Notes: generated by a model from the sequence alone, not told the origin. Counted from the first letter of the stretch, positions 32,776 through 43,495 are shown. The stretch: DNA of 64,000 nucleotides from Pictodentalium vernedei (GCA_031216915.1 CM062295.1:182914927-182978926); one strand, 5' to 3'. Program-made: numbers and translations.

Positions 32776-34805
32776 CATTGGTAGCAAATCTGATTGAATA
32801 CCTGTTTGTTGAGAGTCCACTCTGACGGCAACAAGCAACCCTTCCGTGAAAGGGAGTCTGCTAGAACATTCAGACGACCCGGTATATGACGGACCGAAAG
32901 TAGAACTTGGTGTTCTAGAGCAAACAGAAGGATTCTTTCCGTTAAATTGAATAACGGAACGGAATGAGTGCCTCCCTGGTTCCGGATATATGCCACTACT
33001 GTCGTATTGTCGGACAGGATTTGGACATGAGCTTTGTGAATAATGTCCATCCAATGGCGTAACGAAAGCCAAATTGACATCATTTCCTTGATGTTTATGT
33101 GCTTGCTTAGAAACTGTGGATCCCAAAGACCCTGGCACCTCGAATCTGTTGGGATCAATGTTGCACCCCAACCTGTTTGACTGGCATCCGTCATAATCGT
33201 AAAACTCGGATCCGGCAACTGCAGCGGAACTCCCTGAGTCAACCACTGAATGTTTGTCCAAGTCTGAATCTCTTGTTTCACTTGATCTGACAAGAGAACG
33301 TCTATATCGAGCGAATGAATCTTCACACTCCAATTCTGAGTCAAGAAAATTTGGAGAGGATGAGTGCACAACCGCCCCATCGGAATGAGATCCGCAGCAG
33401 CTCCGCACAGACCTATCAGTCTCATGAACTCCCTCGCTCTGACTTTGTCTGCATGAAGACAATAGCGAGCGTAACAACTGATTAACTTCGCTCTGGTTAA
33501 CGGCAGATGAACGAGATTGTTGTGCGTCTCGAAGCTCATTCCCAGATGAGTGAATGACTTGGACGGCACCAGATCCGACTTCTCCTCGTTTATAACAAAA
33601 CCGAGACGTCGGAGCAATAGAAGCAGATTCTGCACATCGTTCTGAAGTGTTAACTCATTGCCGTACCTCTGAAGAATGTCGTCCAGGTAGGCCGACGTTA
33701 CCGCAGACGAATGAGCTCGGAAATACATCATTACCAAGTTCATTACTCGAGTGAAAGCCCAGGGCGCTAGGTTCAATCCGAAGCACATCGCCCGGAATTG
33801 ATATACAACTCCTAGGACTGCGAAGCGTAGATACTTTCTGAATGTCGGCTGTACCATGACGTGAAAGTACGCATCTTTGAGATCTATGCTTGTAGCATAA
33901 TCGTTCAACCGAATACTCGCTCTGACCGATCGAATCGTCTCCATATAGAACTTCGGAGCGACGATCAGCTTGTTTATCCAGCTCAAATCTATGACTGGAC
34001 GGAACGAGCCGTCTGGTTTCGGAACCAGAAATAGATGGCTGTAGAACCCTGGTGATTCCTGGTCTTCTACGACCTCTACCGCGTTCTTCATCAAAAGAGA
34101 CTGTACCTCCGATAAAAGAGCATCTCTTTTCTGCGGATTTGACGGAAGTTGAGTCCATTTTGGACTTCGAGTTAATGGAGGCTTTCGTTTGAAGGATATT
34201 CTTAGTCCTTCTGAAATCACCCCTCTCACCCAAGGGTCGTCCGTAATCGACGCCCACTCTTCTGTAAAACTCGACAACCTTCCGCCAACCGGAACACGAT
34301 AGAGGTTCAAACCATCACCTCCTGGACCTGCGAGGCCTGCGGGAGGAGAAACCACGTCCTCCACGACCCGCACCTCGTCCCGTCGACCTCGGGACGTCAG
34401 ACCGGTTGTCTCGGCCCGAAGAACGTCCCGCACGTGAGTCGCTGCCTTGACGGTCTCTAGAATAAGACCAAGAGGATGCAAAGGAACCTCTATAGGAACC
34501 TCTCTTGGGCGTATTTGTCCCAGAAGTGCCTGTCTTACTCTTATCTGCTGAATCCGATCCGTATGCTCCACTTGCGAAACATTTTGTACCACAACATCTG
34601 GTCCCAGATGTTGTTGTACGAGAGAGGGGCCTCTCTCGCTCGCGGCCCGGCTGGACCTGGACGAGCTAGGAACCGGACTACAAGGCTTCCTCCGATCTCT
34701 CCTCTTATCCGCCATCACTGGGTGTGCACCTAGTATGTTTATAGTGCTCGCATCACCCAAAACTCCTTCCTGGACCGCAACGGACGAACCCGGCTGCCGA
34801 ACCAT
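32763..34805 (-). CDS. DIRS reverse transcriptase-RNase H
   Basis: 680 codons. Copies the element RNA into DNA. Residues 1-200 are a poorly conserved, basic, Ser/Pro-rich extension. RT spans about 250-430: LVPKPDGSFRPVIDLS (260-275), SIDLKDAYFHV (306-316, first Asp), GLNLAPWAFT (343-352) and AYLDD (372-376, catalytic DD). RNase H spans about 535-655: TDAS (539-542), IKEM (572-575), SDN (598-600) and VLADSLS (647-653) supply the acidic residues. The frame stops early at 32763 because of a one-base loss. It starts with ATG directly after the TGA of the gag-like frame, in the same phase, so gag and RT may have been one frame. Motifs complete; product truncated. Confidence 0.93.
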   Translation of the reverse strand: MVRQPGSSVAVQEGVLGDASTINILGAHPVMADKRRDRRKPCSPVPSSSRSSRAASERGPSLVQQHLGPDVVVQNVSQVEHTDRIQQIRVRQALLGQIRPREVPIEVPLHPLGLILETVKAATHVRDVLRAETTGLTSRGRRDEVRVVEDVVSPPAGLAGPGGDGLNLYRVPVGGRLSSFTEEWASITDDPWVRGVISEGLRISFKRKPPLTRSPKWTQLPSNPQKRDALLSEVQSLLMKNAVEVVEDQESPGFYSHLFLVPKPDGSFRPVIDLSWINKLIVAPKFYMETIRSVRASIRLNDYATSIDLKDAYFHVMVQPTFRKYLRFAVLGVVYQFRAMCFGLNLAPWAFTRVMNLVMMYFRAHSSAVTSAYLDDILQRYGNELTLQNDVQNLLLLLRRLGFVINEEKSDLVPSKSFTHLGMSFETHNNLVHLPLTRAKLISCYARYCLHADKVRAREFMRLIGLCGAAADLIPMGRLCTHPLQIFLTQNWSVKIHSLDIDVLLSDQVKQEIQTWTNIQWLTQGVPLQLPDPSFTIMTDASQTGWGATLIPTDSRCQGLWDPQFLSKHINIKEMMSIWLSLRHWMDIIHKAHVQILSDNTTVVAYIRNQGGTHSVPLFNLTERILLFALEHQVLLSVRHIPGRLNVLADSLSRKGCLLPSEWTLNKQVFNQICYQWERP

Positions 34806-35387
34806 TCAGTGAATGGACGCTACACCGGGCGAGCTAGCGGACGACAGCGCCGTCGATCCTACTAGGGACCTCTTAGGCAATTGGCGTATCTCCATGAGCA
34901 CTTTTGCCGCTAGCTCCTCATTTGATTGTGACGACGGAAGCGAACCTTTGGAAGATAACATGGAAACATCACTCTGTTCTTGTTCCTCTGAAATAGAAAC
35001 TGATAAACTAGAGTGACCCTGCGGAGAAAGGACCGGCATAGCCCTTTCTCCACTAACAACATACCGTGACACACGTTTCCAATGTTTGTCATCCCAATAT
35101 TCACATACTGAACAGGAGTTAGTGCGAGTACACTGACTACAATTAATACAATGATCATGAAAGTCAGAGGAAGATTTCCTCTCATGACAATTTGAACAAT
35201 ATCCTTTCACTGTGAAAAGACAACAATAAGTCCTAGTACTCGCACGAACCCCTGAAAACAAAGATACATAATAACATGATCCATTAACATTGAAAAAACA
35301 ATTGGAATCAAAAATAAATTTTGAAAAATATTTTTTCAGCAAAGCCCAAGTTTCTGAAAAGTACTGTTGAGCCCCAATGGATCCCAA
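34806..35387 (-). CDS. DIRS gag-like protein
   Basis: 193 codons. The N-terminal ~50 residues are hydrophobic/aromatic with no clear domain. Residues 55-95 form a Cys/His cluster: CC (55-56), YCSNCH (63-68), FHDHCINCSQC (76-86), CSVC (92-95), probably zinc-binding, as in other DIRS first frames. The rest is Ser/Glu-rich and low in complexity. The stop TGA (34808-34806) is immediately followed by the ATG of the RT frame. The true start may lie elsewhere; the first ATG is used here. Function in RNA/protein packaging is inferred from position only. Confidence 0.75.
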   Translation of the reverse strand: MGSIGAQQYFSETWALLKKYFSKFIFDSNCFFNVNGSCYYVSLFSGVRASTRTYCCLFTVKGYCSNCHERKSSSDFHDHCINCSQCTRTNSCSVCEYWDDKHWKRVSRYVVSGERAMPVLSPQGHSSLSVSISEEQEQSDVSMLSSKGSLPSSQSNEELAAKVLMEIRQLPKRSLVGSTALSSASSPGVASIH

Positions 35388-36093
35388 GCCTGTGTGGACA
35401 AAAATTTTAAAATTATTTTAAATAATTAATGCAACACTTACGAAAAATAATAATGTATCTTGTAATAAGATAAACTAGTACAAAGGCAAAAAGCCCCCCT
35501 CAAAAGAGACTTTTTGCCAATGTAAACAAGAAGTGTATAAACACCAGAAAACATGACTCCAGGCACTGACAATCCTGGCCCGAAATCAGTTACCAAAATA
35601 TACACTATCTGATGCAAAACAGAGACTTCCAGGGAAGAATCTGCAGAACATCAGATGGTAGATGCAGAACACTACGTCTAAACACCCATGGGTGAGAACG
35701 TAAACATGGGGAAAATAACAGAATTCATTCTGTTACCAAGCTAGATCTCCCAAGAAATTTTAGTAGTAATCTTACTCAAAAATATGCCAAAAGCATGGGA
35801 GAATAGCAAGGGGGGCTTAAAGGACAAGGGGAGAGGAAACACTGAATAAGCAGTGCAACTTCATAGCAAGAATGACAACAACAGGCCCATGCCTCGAAAA
35901 TAGGCAACTTAACATAATTTCATTACAAAATTAAGTTACAGCCCTGAATATTTTCTGTCACTCCTTTTTCCTCTCCTCCTTCTATATCCTCCTTAGAATC
36001 ACCATTTCTCCAATATTTATGTGTCTGGCATCATTTAAACTGAGATTTACAAGCACAAAGATCAGTGAGATGTTAACTGATGAAGGGCCAAAC

Positions 36094-36297
36094 AAAGAAT
36101 GGTAATTGGCGCCAATTTCAGGACGTCCTTGACACTGCGCATGCGCAGTGAGGGCAAAGTAAGGAGGTCCTTCAGGACATGATTTCTTTTGGTTTTAGAT
36201 GCCAATTTTGGGGATTGGGGGGCAAAATTTGTGTTTGGCCCTAGAATTTTAAGAGTTAGCACCAGCTAAGTCTGGGTCATTGGTACAGTATAAAAAT
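36094..36297. repeat. Right ITR of DIRS copy A
   Basis: Reverse complement of the left ITR. It includes ACTGCGCATGCGCAGT and ends CAGTATAAAAAT followed by ATA. It is the upstream end for the minus-strand genes, so a promoter would be expected here (inference; none identified). Confidence 0.92.
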
Positions 36298-37608
36298 ATA
36301 TTCAGTTGTCGGGACACTCAAGAGAAATTCAATTATTTTCATATTCTATGGAAAAATAGGTCTGTCATGATTAATCGAGAAGCTGACTAATCATTGGAAA
36401 CACCCAAAACCAACAATTTCAAAGTCAGCGATTTAGGGTCTTCCTAACTCTTTTACTGATAAATTATTAGTTATTACTCTCCTCCCCATCATGCTCGAAA
36501 GAAGTGTCAGAGGTTGTAGAATATCAAAATACACTGTAATTGATATAAGAAAAAAGTATCAAGATACAACACATTACACCAGGTCTGGCATTCTAGAAAG
36601 TATGAGGGTACAAATAATTGCCCTTCTCAGTTGCTAAGGAGTGCAATTACATTCTTAAATATCAATGCAGCTATTATTAGACTCCTGACTACCTCAGGTC
36701 CAAACCTGAGCTTAGGCTCAGGTTTGGGCCTGAGATAGTCAAGAGTCTGAATTTTCCTTGGAGAGCAGTAGGCATGCAGCATGCCTGCATGCTTAAAGAA
36801 CGTCCGGCCCAAGAGACTAATGACCAAAAATATTCTACATAGTTGTTTCTAGAGGTCACGGAGTATGATTCAAGTTGACTTTGATTATTCTTTTTCAAAA
36901 GTTGATCATGAAATTTCATAATCATACAAGCCTTATGAAAAAAACTAAGGATTCATCCTGTTTGACAGATAAAAAAAAATGCCAAAACAAATAACAAATC
37001 TCTCAAATGGGGTCCTACTATACTGTTCAGCAGTATTCGCTGGTTCCAGATATTGAGTGAGGCAATATTACCTTGTGTTATCACTGATATGGTCTTTAAA
37101 AAAATCTGTTACAACCTGTAATTAAATAAAACAATAAATAAGTACTCCAATTGTTATAATACATTTATATTATTATTTACTGGTGTTTAAGGAGGGTCAG
37201 AACTTCGCCAAATTTTGTGCAAATCTAAGTGGGTTCTTGTGAAAAGTGCATGAATCCTGGGAATTATAGTACAAAGCAACCTGACAGATTTTTTCATCGA
37301 CCTCATTTCTGGGACTGTCAATACCTGTAGGTGCCTTGTTTTTGATCATGTGCAGGCTCCTGTCAATAACTGACTAAACCATGCTCACAATGGAAGTTGT
37401 TTCAATGGTTAAAATCAAGCCGTATTACCTTTTTACTTCTTTTTCTGGTATTGTACCAGCCAGTCTATAAGTCATATCCCCAAATTAACAGCTAAATTTC
37501 CCCCTTTGATATGTAACTGTTGTATAAGTCGCAGTGACATCCAACCAGTGATCACTTTTAAGTTCTCTCAGTTGCGCAAGTTTTCCCACACCAGCAATTT
37601 AACCCTTT
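36298..37608. other. Unassigned stretch with one foldback
   Basis: No gene recognised. A foldback lies at 36679-36748, and a SINE-like 'ttattatttactggtgtttaagg' scrap near 37165. Confidence 0.4.
36679..36748. repeat. Foldback
   Basis: Arms with CTACCTCAGGTCCAAACCTG and CAGGTTTGGGCCTGAGATAG, flanked by AGACTCCTGA / TCAAGAGTCT. Confidence 0.75.
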
Positions 37609-37612
37609 ACCT

Positions 37613-37835
37613 AACATGAAAAGCAGACGACACTTGTACAAAAATTCTTGAATAACTCATTTTTTGTCTCAAAAACATAGGTTATGACCCCTCGTTGGAA
37701 CAAGCTCGACGAGCTCATTCCAATGAGGGGTCATAACCTATGTTTTTGAGACAAAAAATGAAAAAATAATTAAAATTAATTTGCGATTTTTGAGAATAGC
37801 GCTGGCCGGTTTTGGTCGTTACGTTGGGTAAAGGG
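37613..37835. mobile_element. MITE4, best-preserved TTAA-flanked element
   Basis: TTAA at 37609-37612 and 37836-37839. Ends CCCTTTACCTAACATG and ACGTTGGGTAAAGGG. The centre is a long hairpin: CTCAAAAACATAGGTTATGA and its complement, with GACCCCTC.TTGGAAC. The outer arms differ (AAAAGCAGACGACACTTG against AGCGCTGGCCGGTTTTGG), so only the ends and the core are symmetric. Non-coding; TTAA targeting suggests piggyBac-type mobilisation. Confidence 0.88.
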
Positions 37836-38196
37836 TTAAAAGTTGAAAATTACGGTAGTGCATCAAATTCTGGGAATGAATACTTTGACACATTTGCATA
37901 CATAATCTCATGTTTTCATGTGCGAGTAATAAAATTACTTACAAAATCATTACAGGGAGTGTATGGTTTATTTATTCTATCCATCCAAGAAACAGACAAG
38001 AGGCCCAATGATGCCTGAGGTGCTCACATGACAAAGTTGTTTAAAGAAGGATTTAATTAGTATCTATGGTTAGTAAACACCACAGAGGAATGAAGTCGTG
38101 CAACTATTCAAAACTCTGTTGTCCAGTAAGATGATTTTTTCTGGTATTAAGATGCTACCACACAAATAATGCTCAGATTTCCAGTTATGGAAAATG

Positions 38197-39350
38197 ATAA
38201 ATTTAAAGTAATTTGTATATTTTTTATACTTATCAATGGCCCAGACTTAGCTGGTGCAAACGCAATATTATCAAGGGCCAAACACAAATTCTGAACCCCC
38301 CCCCCCCCCCCAATCCCCAAAATTTGTATACAATACCAAAAACTGAAAGTCCTATCTCGCCCTCCATACTTTTACAATCTGTGCATGGGCAGTACTCAGG
38401 AAGAGATCGGAATTGGCCCCAACATCATTCTTTGTAGATGAGCCTACTAAAATAATAACTCAGTGGGGAGGTATGAGTGCCCACTCATGGGAGGGCCATC
38501 CCCGCCTGGGCCACTGGTGAGTATAAAAAATATACAAATTACTTTAAATTTATCATATTTTTATACTAATAACCAATGGCCCAGACTTAGCTGAATCATA
38601 AAAAGGTGGAGGGCCTAGGACTTAAGAATTAGCAGACCAAATACTGCTCCTAAGTGTGTATTTCAAGGTGAAAAGGAGGCTAAATTAAAAGGAATTACAT
38701 GTATGTCTCTCTATACAATAACAGAGAAGACATATCATAAATAAGGAGCCATATCAAAGTAATTCCATAATCTTAGCATGAATGATTATGCTAACTGGGT
38801 GTAACGAGCCCCCAGTTTTAAGGCTAGTCCGGACTAAGACCCTTAAATTAGGATGACGTATTCGAAAGTGAGAGACTAACTCCCACAAACACATGCCATA
38901 TATAAATAATAAACAAGCTGTATCTAGGATCAGTAATAAACTACCGACAAAACAGCTTCACTCATAGTTACACACTTATCAAGCTGGAAGAGATGAAGAA
39001 AAATCCCCCCCCTATCGAACCCACCTCACCGCATTACCTGAATCGATCTTGTGTTAGTTATCAAATAGTATAAAATCTGCAGGGCTCCCTCATGTCTGAC
39101 GTACTCCATAATGCCACTAAAGATGGAGAGGGACATGATGAACAAATAATACACCATACAGATATAGTATCCAGTCTCTGAGGTGGACATATAATCCACA
39201 GCAATAGATTTGATAGGAATGAAAAGGGAGACAAAAACAATGTTCCAACACCCGATCATAAAACCTAGATGAATTCCTTACGATCAATCTGATATCAGGA
39301 AAAATAAATTCCTGAGGAGTTAGTATAGGCGTTTGAAGAAAAGCTCATTA
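38197..39350 (-). mobile_element. DIRS copy C, terminal fragment
   Basis: A diverged left ITR (from 38197, after ATG) and an internal complementary region (38504-38591, junction trinucleotide CAT at 38554-38556), then ~750 bp of decayed sequence. It matches the layout of 30420-31100. Coding regions and right ITR are missing. It replaces part of E5. The 77-codon frame at 39026-39259 has no recognised domain. Confidence 0.75.
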
Positions 39351-39354
39351 ATAT

Positions 39355-40211
39355 AAAATATAGGGAGCCCAAATATCAATCTAGGGATTTAACCTGAACA
39401 AACTTGAACTAACTAAGCACCCCCCATCAGGATTCTGATCACTGGATCTGAAGAAGCAGATTTTCAAAGATTATTCCTCATATTGGACTTGATTTTTAAA
39501 ACTTGTATCTGACTCCCCAAAGGATGGTGTATACCATATATCACAAGATTTTGATTGGGGGTTCACAAGAAGATTTTTAAAGAATATTCCTCATATTGAA
39601 CCATGTTAAAATTCGGGCTCCAATAGGGAGCCTAAATACTAATCGAGGGACTTGATTTGCAAACTTTAATATGACCCCTGCAAAGATACTGTATTCCAAA
39701 CATCAAAAGATTTGGACTGGTGGATCTAAAGAAGAAGATTTTTATAGATTATTCCCCATATTGCACTAAGTTAAAATTCAGGCCCCCACAGAGAGCCCAA
39801 TTATACACTAATGGGATTGATTTGGTCAAACATGAATTCAACCTCTGTAAGGATTCTGTATACCATATATCAAAAGATTCTGACCAGTGGTTCTGGAGAA
39901 AAAGAGTTTTAAAGATTATTCCTCATATTGGACTAAAATAAAATTTAGATTCCAAGAGGGCGCTCAAATATTAACTCAGGAACTTGGCTTGACCAAACTT
40001 AGATCTGACCTTCCTCAGGATTGTGTCAACCAAATATCTGACTGGTGGATCTAAAGAAGAAGATTTTTAAAGATTATTCCCCATATTGCACTAAGTTAAA
40101 ATTCAGGCTCCCACTGAGAGCTCAATTATTAACCCATAGGCTTAGTGAACAAACTTGAATCCGATTACTGTAAGGATTCTCTATACCAATTATCAAAATA
40201 TTCTGACTACT
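39355..40211 (+). repeat. Family A array inside E5
   Basis: About five ~165 bp units (GGATCTGAAGAAG, 'ccccatattgcactaagtta', AACAAACTTGAATC-type markers). Confidence 0.75.
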
Positions 40212-40219
40212 GGCTCTGG

Positions 40220-41609
40220 CAGGGGTCAGCCAAGTGGGCGACTTGGGCGAAGAAGTCGCCTTGTCATTCCTCAAGTCGCCTTGGCTTACATTGCGGGCGA
40301 AATTCAAGTCGCCCTCCCAAACGTCCTTGGGAGACATGGCAGTTTACTGTATTTTCTTATGTTTTATTTTTTAAAAACACACGCTTCCGCATTCGCAAAA
40401 AAACAGTAAACACGGCTGCTGTTAAAGTCCGTCACACGGCTATGAAAATAGCCTAAACTAGCCCAATTTTATATTTCTGAAAAGAATTGTAATGGCGTAG
40501 TCGTTCGAACAATTCGCCCAAACTGATAGCAACCAGCACAAAATGGCTATTTAAAAACAAAGTACCAGCCAAAACAACGAATCACACAAGACACGCATCG
40601 AGTTAATTAGAATTTATTAAAGTTAACCACCGTTTCAAAACAAAAAAAATGTATTGGAGACAGTTCGTCCATATCGAAATTGCTTGCGGTTACGCTCTGT
40701 TCCACTGAAAAATCGGTTGCATTGAAATTTGCCCCGCAATTTGCATTGAATGTTTTTCTTTGAAAACTTGTGAAGTTGTGTTGGAAGGGGGTTAAATGTA
40801 ATAAGGCTACAACAGAAATCACAGGTATTTGGATGGATAAGAACGGCAGACCTTCAAAGCACCAATCGCATGTGTCAGTGTAAGATGGTTGGCAGAAATT
40901 GTCAGTTTTCTGAACAGTGTATTATTACCCAGCACAGCCGGGAAGGGAGACAACTGAAATGTTTTGTCATTTACCAAAGAAATTAATTAACTCAAATTGT
41001 TAATAACGCTTAATTTACGAAGGATATCGAAAACTTTTTTAACTACGCTTTTCAACTCAGTCAGAGCATTCAGAAACCATGAATAACCCAGCTTCTTATA
41101 TGAACTTGAAATTTATTTTAAACACTTTAAATATTGTTTTAAAAAGAATATACCTTCTGTTACAGAGAAGAACACTCTCACCATGGGTCATACTAAATTT
41201 CAAATCCACATCATTGAGGCAAATACAAAATCAACTGCATGGTAACCTTAGTCATCACTGTTAGGCAAAGAGTTAGGGGGTATTCAGAAACCATGAATGA
41301 CACAGTTTTTTGTGGGATGGTGGGGGGGGGGGGGGGGGAGGTGGGATTTCAACCTACATTCTGTTATATAACCATCTGACGTAGTTTTGTGTGTGTTTGT
41401 ATGTTTGTATACCTTTTATTTATTTTTTTCTCCACAATTGTGTCCTCTGTGTTCATTTATTTTGTCACGATGTCATATACGTTTTATTTTTTTTTTCTGA
41501 TTTCTCCTTCATGTCCACTGACTTCTCCCTCCTGGGTCCTGACTTCTCCCTAAAGTCTCTGAAGGGAGAAGTCACTTCTCCCTAAAATCAGCTGCCAGGC
41601 TGACCCCTG
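40220..41609. mobile_element. hAT-like non-autonomous transposon, 1390 bp
   Basis: Flanked by a perfect 8-bp duplication GGCTCTGG (40212-40219 and 41610-41617). The terminal inverted repeats are CAGGGGTCAGCC (left) and GGCTGACCCCTG (right). Removing the insert and one GGCTCTGG restores a normal family A unit. Eight-bp duplications and CAGGGGT-type ends are classic for hAT. No transposase is recognised; the 71-codon minus frame at 40607-40822 has no BED or hAT dimerisation motif. Near the right end GGGAGAAGTCACTTCTCCC forms a hairpin. Confidence 0.9.
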
Positions 41610-41691
41610 GGCTCTGGAAACAAAATTTTTAAATATTATTCCTCATATTGCACTAGGTTAAAATTTGAGGCTCCAATAGGAAGCCCAAATA

Positions 41692-43190
41692 TACTACTCA
41701 AAGTTTGCTAAGCACCAAGCATATCCAACTACCTGTTTTACGTTTTAGTTGAAATATTGTTATGAAAAGCGTATATATTTTATATTTACTTATATCTTTA
41801 ATGATTTAAGTACAGAAATTGAGATTTTATTTGTGTTTGACATTATTTTTTAGCTTTTGAATATGATAACCATAGAAAATGGATATTATTAGTAAAAGAG
41901 GAAATTTTTCAAATTTCCCAAAAAGTTGACGGAGCGAACTGATATGGGTTCAGTATCGAGTATGAGACCCATTATTGTTAATTACAGCTTGACAACGCCT
42001 TCTCATGCTCCCAGTCAGGTTCCAGATGGTCCTTTGTGGGATGTTGTTCCATTCTTGGACCAGCATGGCACCAAGCTCCTGGACACTTCTTGGTTGGACT
42101 GGACGGATTGAAATTGCAAGCTACAACTCATTCCAGACATGTTCGATTGGATTGAGGTCAGGGGATCTTGCTGGCCAGTCCATACACTCAATCCTCTCCA
42201 TCTGACGGTACTCCCAGACAGCATGGGCAATATGAGGACGGGCATTATCGTCCATCAGAATGAATCTATCACTCATTGCACCTACATACCATCTGACTTG
42301 GGCATTCAGGATCTCATCAATATACCACTGTGCAGTAAATGTACCACGGTCAAGGACACAGAGCTCTGTACGTCCATCCCAGCTGATGCCACCACAGACC
42401 ATTATTGATCCTCCACCATAGCAGACATGCTCAGCAATGTTGGTTGCATGGAATCACTCACCTGGTCTTCTCCATACCCTAGAATACCTATCTGTGTTGT
42501 TTAGGCAGTATCTTGACTCATCTGTAAAAAGGACAGGTTGTCATTCTTCTCTGGTCCATCCAACGTGATCCATGGCCCATTCATATCATGCCTGGCGGTG
42601 GTTCTGGGACAACGGAATGCGAATACATGGTCTTCTCAATCAGAGACCACTTTCATGCAACCTTGCCTGGATAGTCTGCATCGAAACATTTACCCCAGAT
42701 ACATTCTGAAGGTCACTACGAAGCTGGGTTGCTGTGTCAAAGCAGTTCCTACGGGCCTGAATGATCAAAAATCAGTCTTCAGCTGCAGATGTTGCCCTGT
42801 CTCTGCCACCACCATGTCGTCATGACTGGTGTGCCATACTGCTGAAATCTTGCCCAGGCTACCTGGAGATGGGTAGCCCCTTATTCCACCATCCCTACAG
42901 CCCACCATATTTCTGCTTCAGACAAATGTCTTCTTACATTTGCATGAAGACTGAATACCCTACACATCTCATGTACATGTAGACAGTGCACGAAAACATC
43001 ATGGAAATATGGGGGTACATGCTTTCCATGACTGTCACGAAAAGTCTGCCTGTCAAGAGAGCTAATGTAAACACTGGGGACCATCTCAATACATTCCTCC
43101 ATCATATCCACCAAAAATATCGCAAATGTGTCACAAGACAATTTCAGAATGAGGTGTCAAATATGTGGTGCTTAGCAAACTTTGATAGTA
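41692..43190 (-). mobile_element. Tc1-like transposon copy 2, complete ends
   Basis: 1499 bp between TA dinucleotides (41690-41691, 43191-43192). The terminal inverted repeats begin TACTACTCAAAGTTTGCTAA and (on the other strand) TACTATCAAAGTTTGCTAAG, about 25 bp. It is inserted in a family A unit at CCCAAATATTAAC, which is restored if insert and one TA are removed. It encodes one transposase on the minus strand, now broken. Confidence 0.92.
41955..42870 (-). pseudogene. Tc1-like DD34E transposase, disrupted
   Basis: Open piece 42402-42121 (93 codons): VCGGISWDGRTELC, LMDDNARPH, WPARSPDLNPIEHVWNEL. From the second Asp (DDNARPH) to the Glu in NPIEHVW there are 34 residues, giving DD34E, the Tc1 group. 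The frame ends at a TAG (42121) where copy 1 reads CAG, a single C-to-T change; beyond it the C-terminal region runs open to a TGA near 41955. Upstream of 42402 the DESR region and the N-terminal DNA-binding region are recognisable only with frame changes. Not functional. Confidence 0.88.
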
Positions 43191-43495
43191 TATTAACACA
43201 GGGACTTGGCTTAAACAAACTTAGATCTGACCTCCCTAAGGATGTTGTATAACAAATATTTAAATATTCTGAAGAGTGGATCTGAAGAAGAAGATTTCTA
43301 AAGATTATTCTTCATATTGCACTAAGTAAAAATTCGGGCCACTAGAGGAGGCCCAAATATGAACTGGGGGACTTGTTTTAAACAAACAGAAATCTGACCT
43401 CTGTAATGATGTTGTACATCAGATATTAAAAGATTCTGACTAGTAGCTCTTTAGAAGAAGATTATTGAAAGAGTATGTCTCATATTGCATCCTGT
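43191..43495 (+). repeat. Family A array units after the Tc1 insertion
   Basis: Two units with GATCTGAAGAAGAAGATTT and 'cattgcactaagta', ending at CATATTGCATCCTGTTAAA, where a Tc1-like relic begins. Confidence 0.65.

Larger units (their letters stand above)
30420..36297 (-). mobile_element. DIRS-type YR retrotransposon copy A, structurally complete
   Basis: 5878 bp with inverted terminal repeats (left 30420-30647, right 36094-36297). The left ITR carries an outer extension of ~30 bp absent from the right one. On the minus strand: right ITR, leader, gag-like frame, RT/RNase H frame, tyrosine recombinase frame, internal complementary region, left ITR. DIRS elements copy through a circular DNA and insert by a tyrosine recombinase instead of an integrase (established for the family). 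No methyltransferase domain is recognised. One in-frame TGA and at least three frame breaks make this copy inactive as written. Confidence 0.93.
37996..43495 (+). mobile_element. Family A element E5 carrying three later insertions
   Basis: Head ACAAGAGGCCCAATGATGCC at 37996 followed by the family lead to 38196. The A array continues at ~39355-40219, 41610-41691 and 43191-43495. The gaps are DIRS fragment C, a hAT-like element and a Tc1-like element. At each of the last two gaps the array unit rejoins exactly across the insert with the expected target duplication. The tail of E5 is not found; the array ends against the Tc1-like relic at ~43500. Confidence 0.75.

Noticed and set aside
33655..34257. 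200-codon minus frame overlapping the RT
   Set aside because: Shadow of the RT frame; it has no motif of its own while the RT frame has all catalytic motifs.
34476..35016. Plus-strand frames opposite the gag/RT junction
   Set aside because: Antisense shadows with no domain; the minus strand codes.
30420..36297. LTR retrotransposon or endogenous retrovirus
   Set aside because: The ends are inverted rather than direct repeats, there is no integrase or protease, and a tyrosine recombinase and internal complementary region are present, which define a DIRS element.
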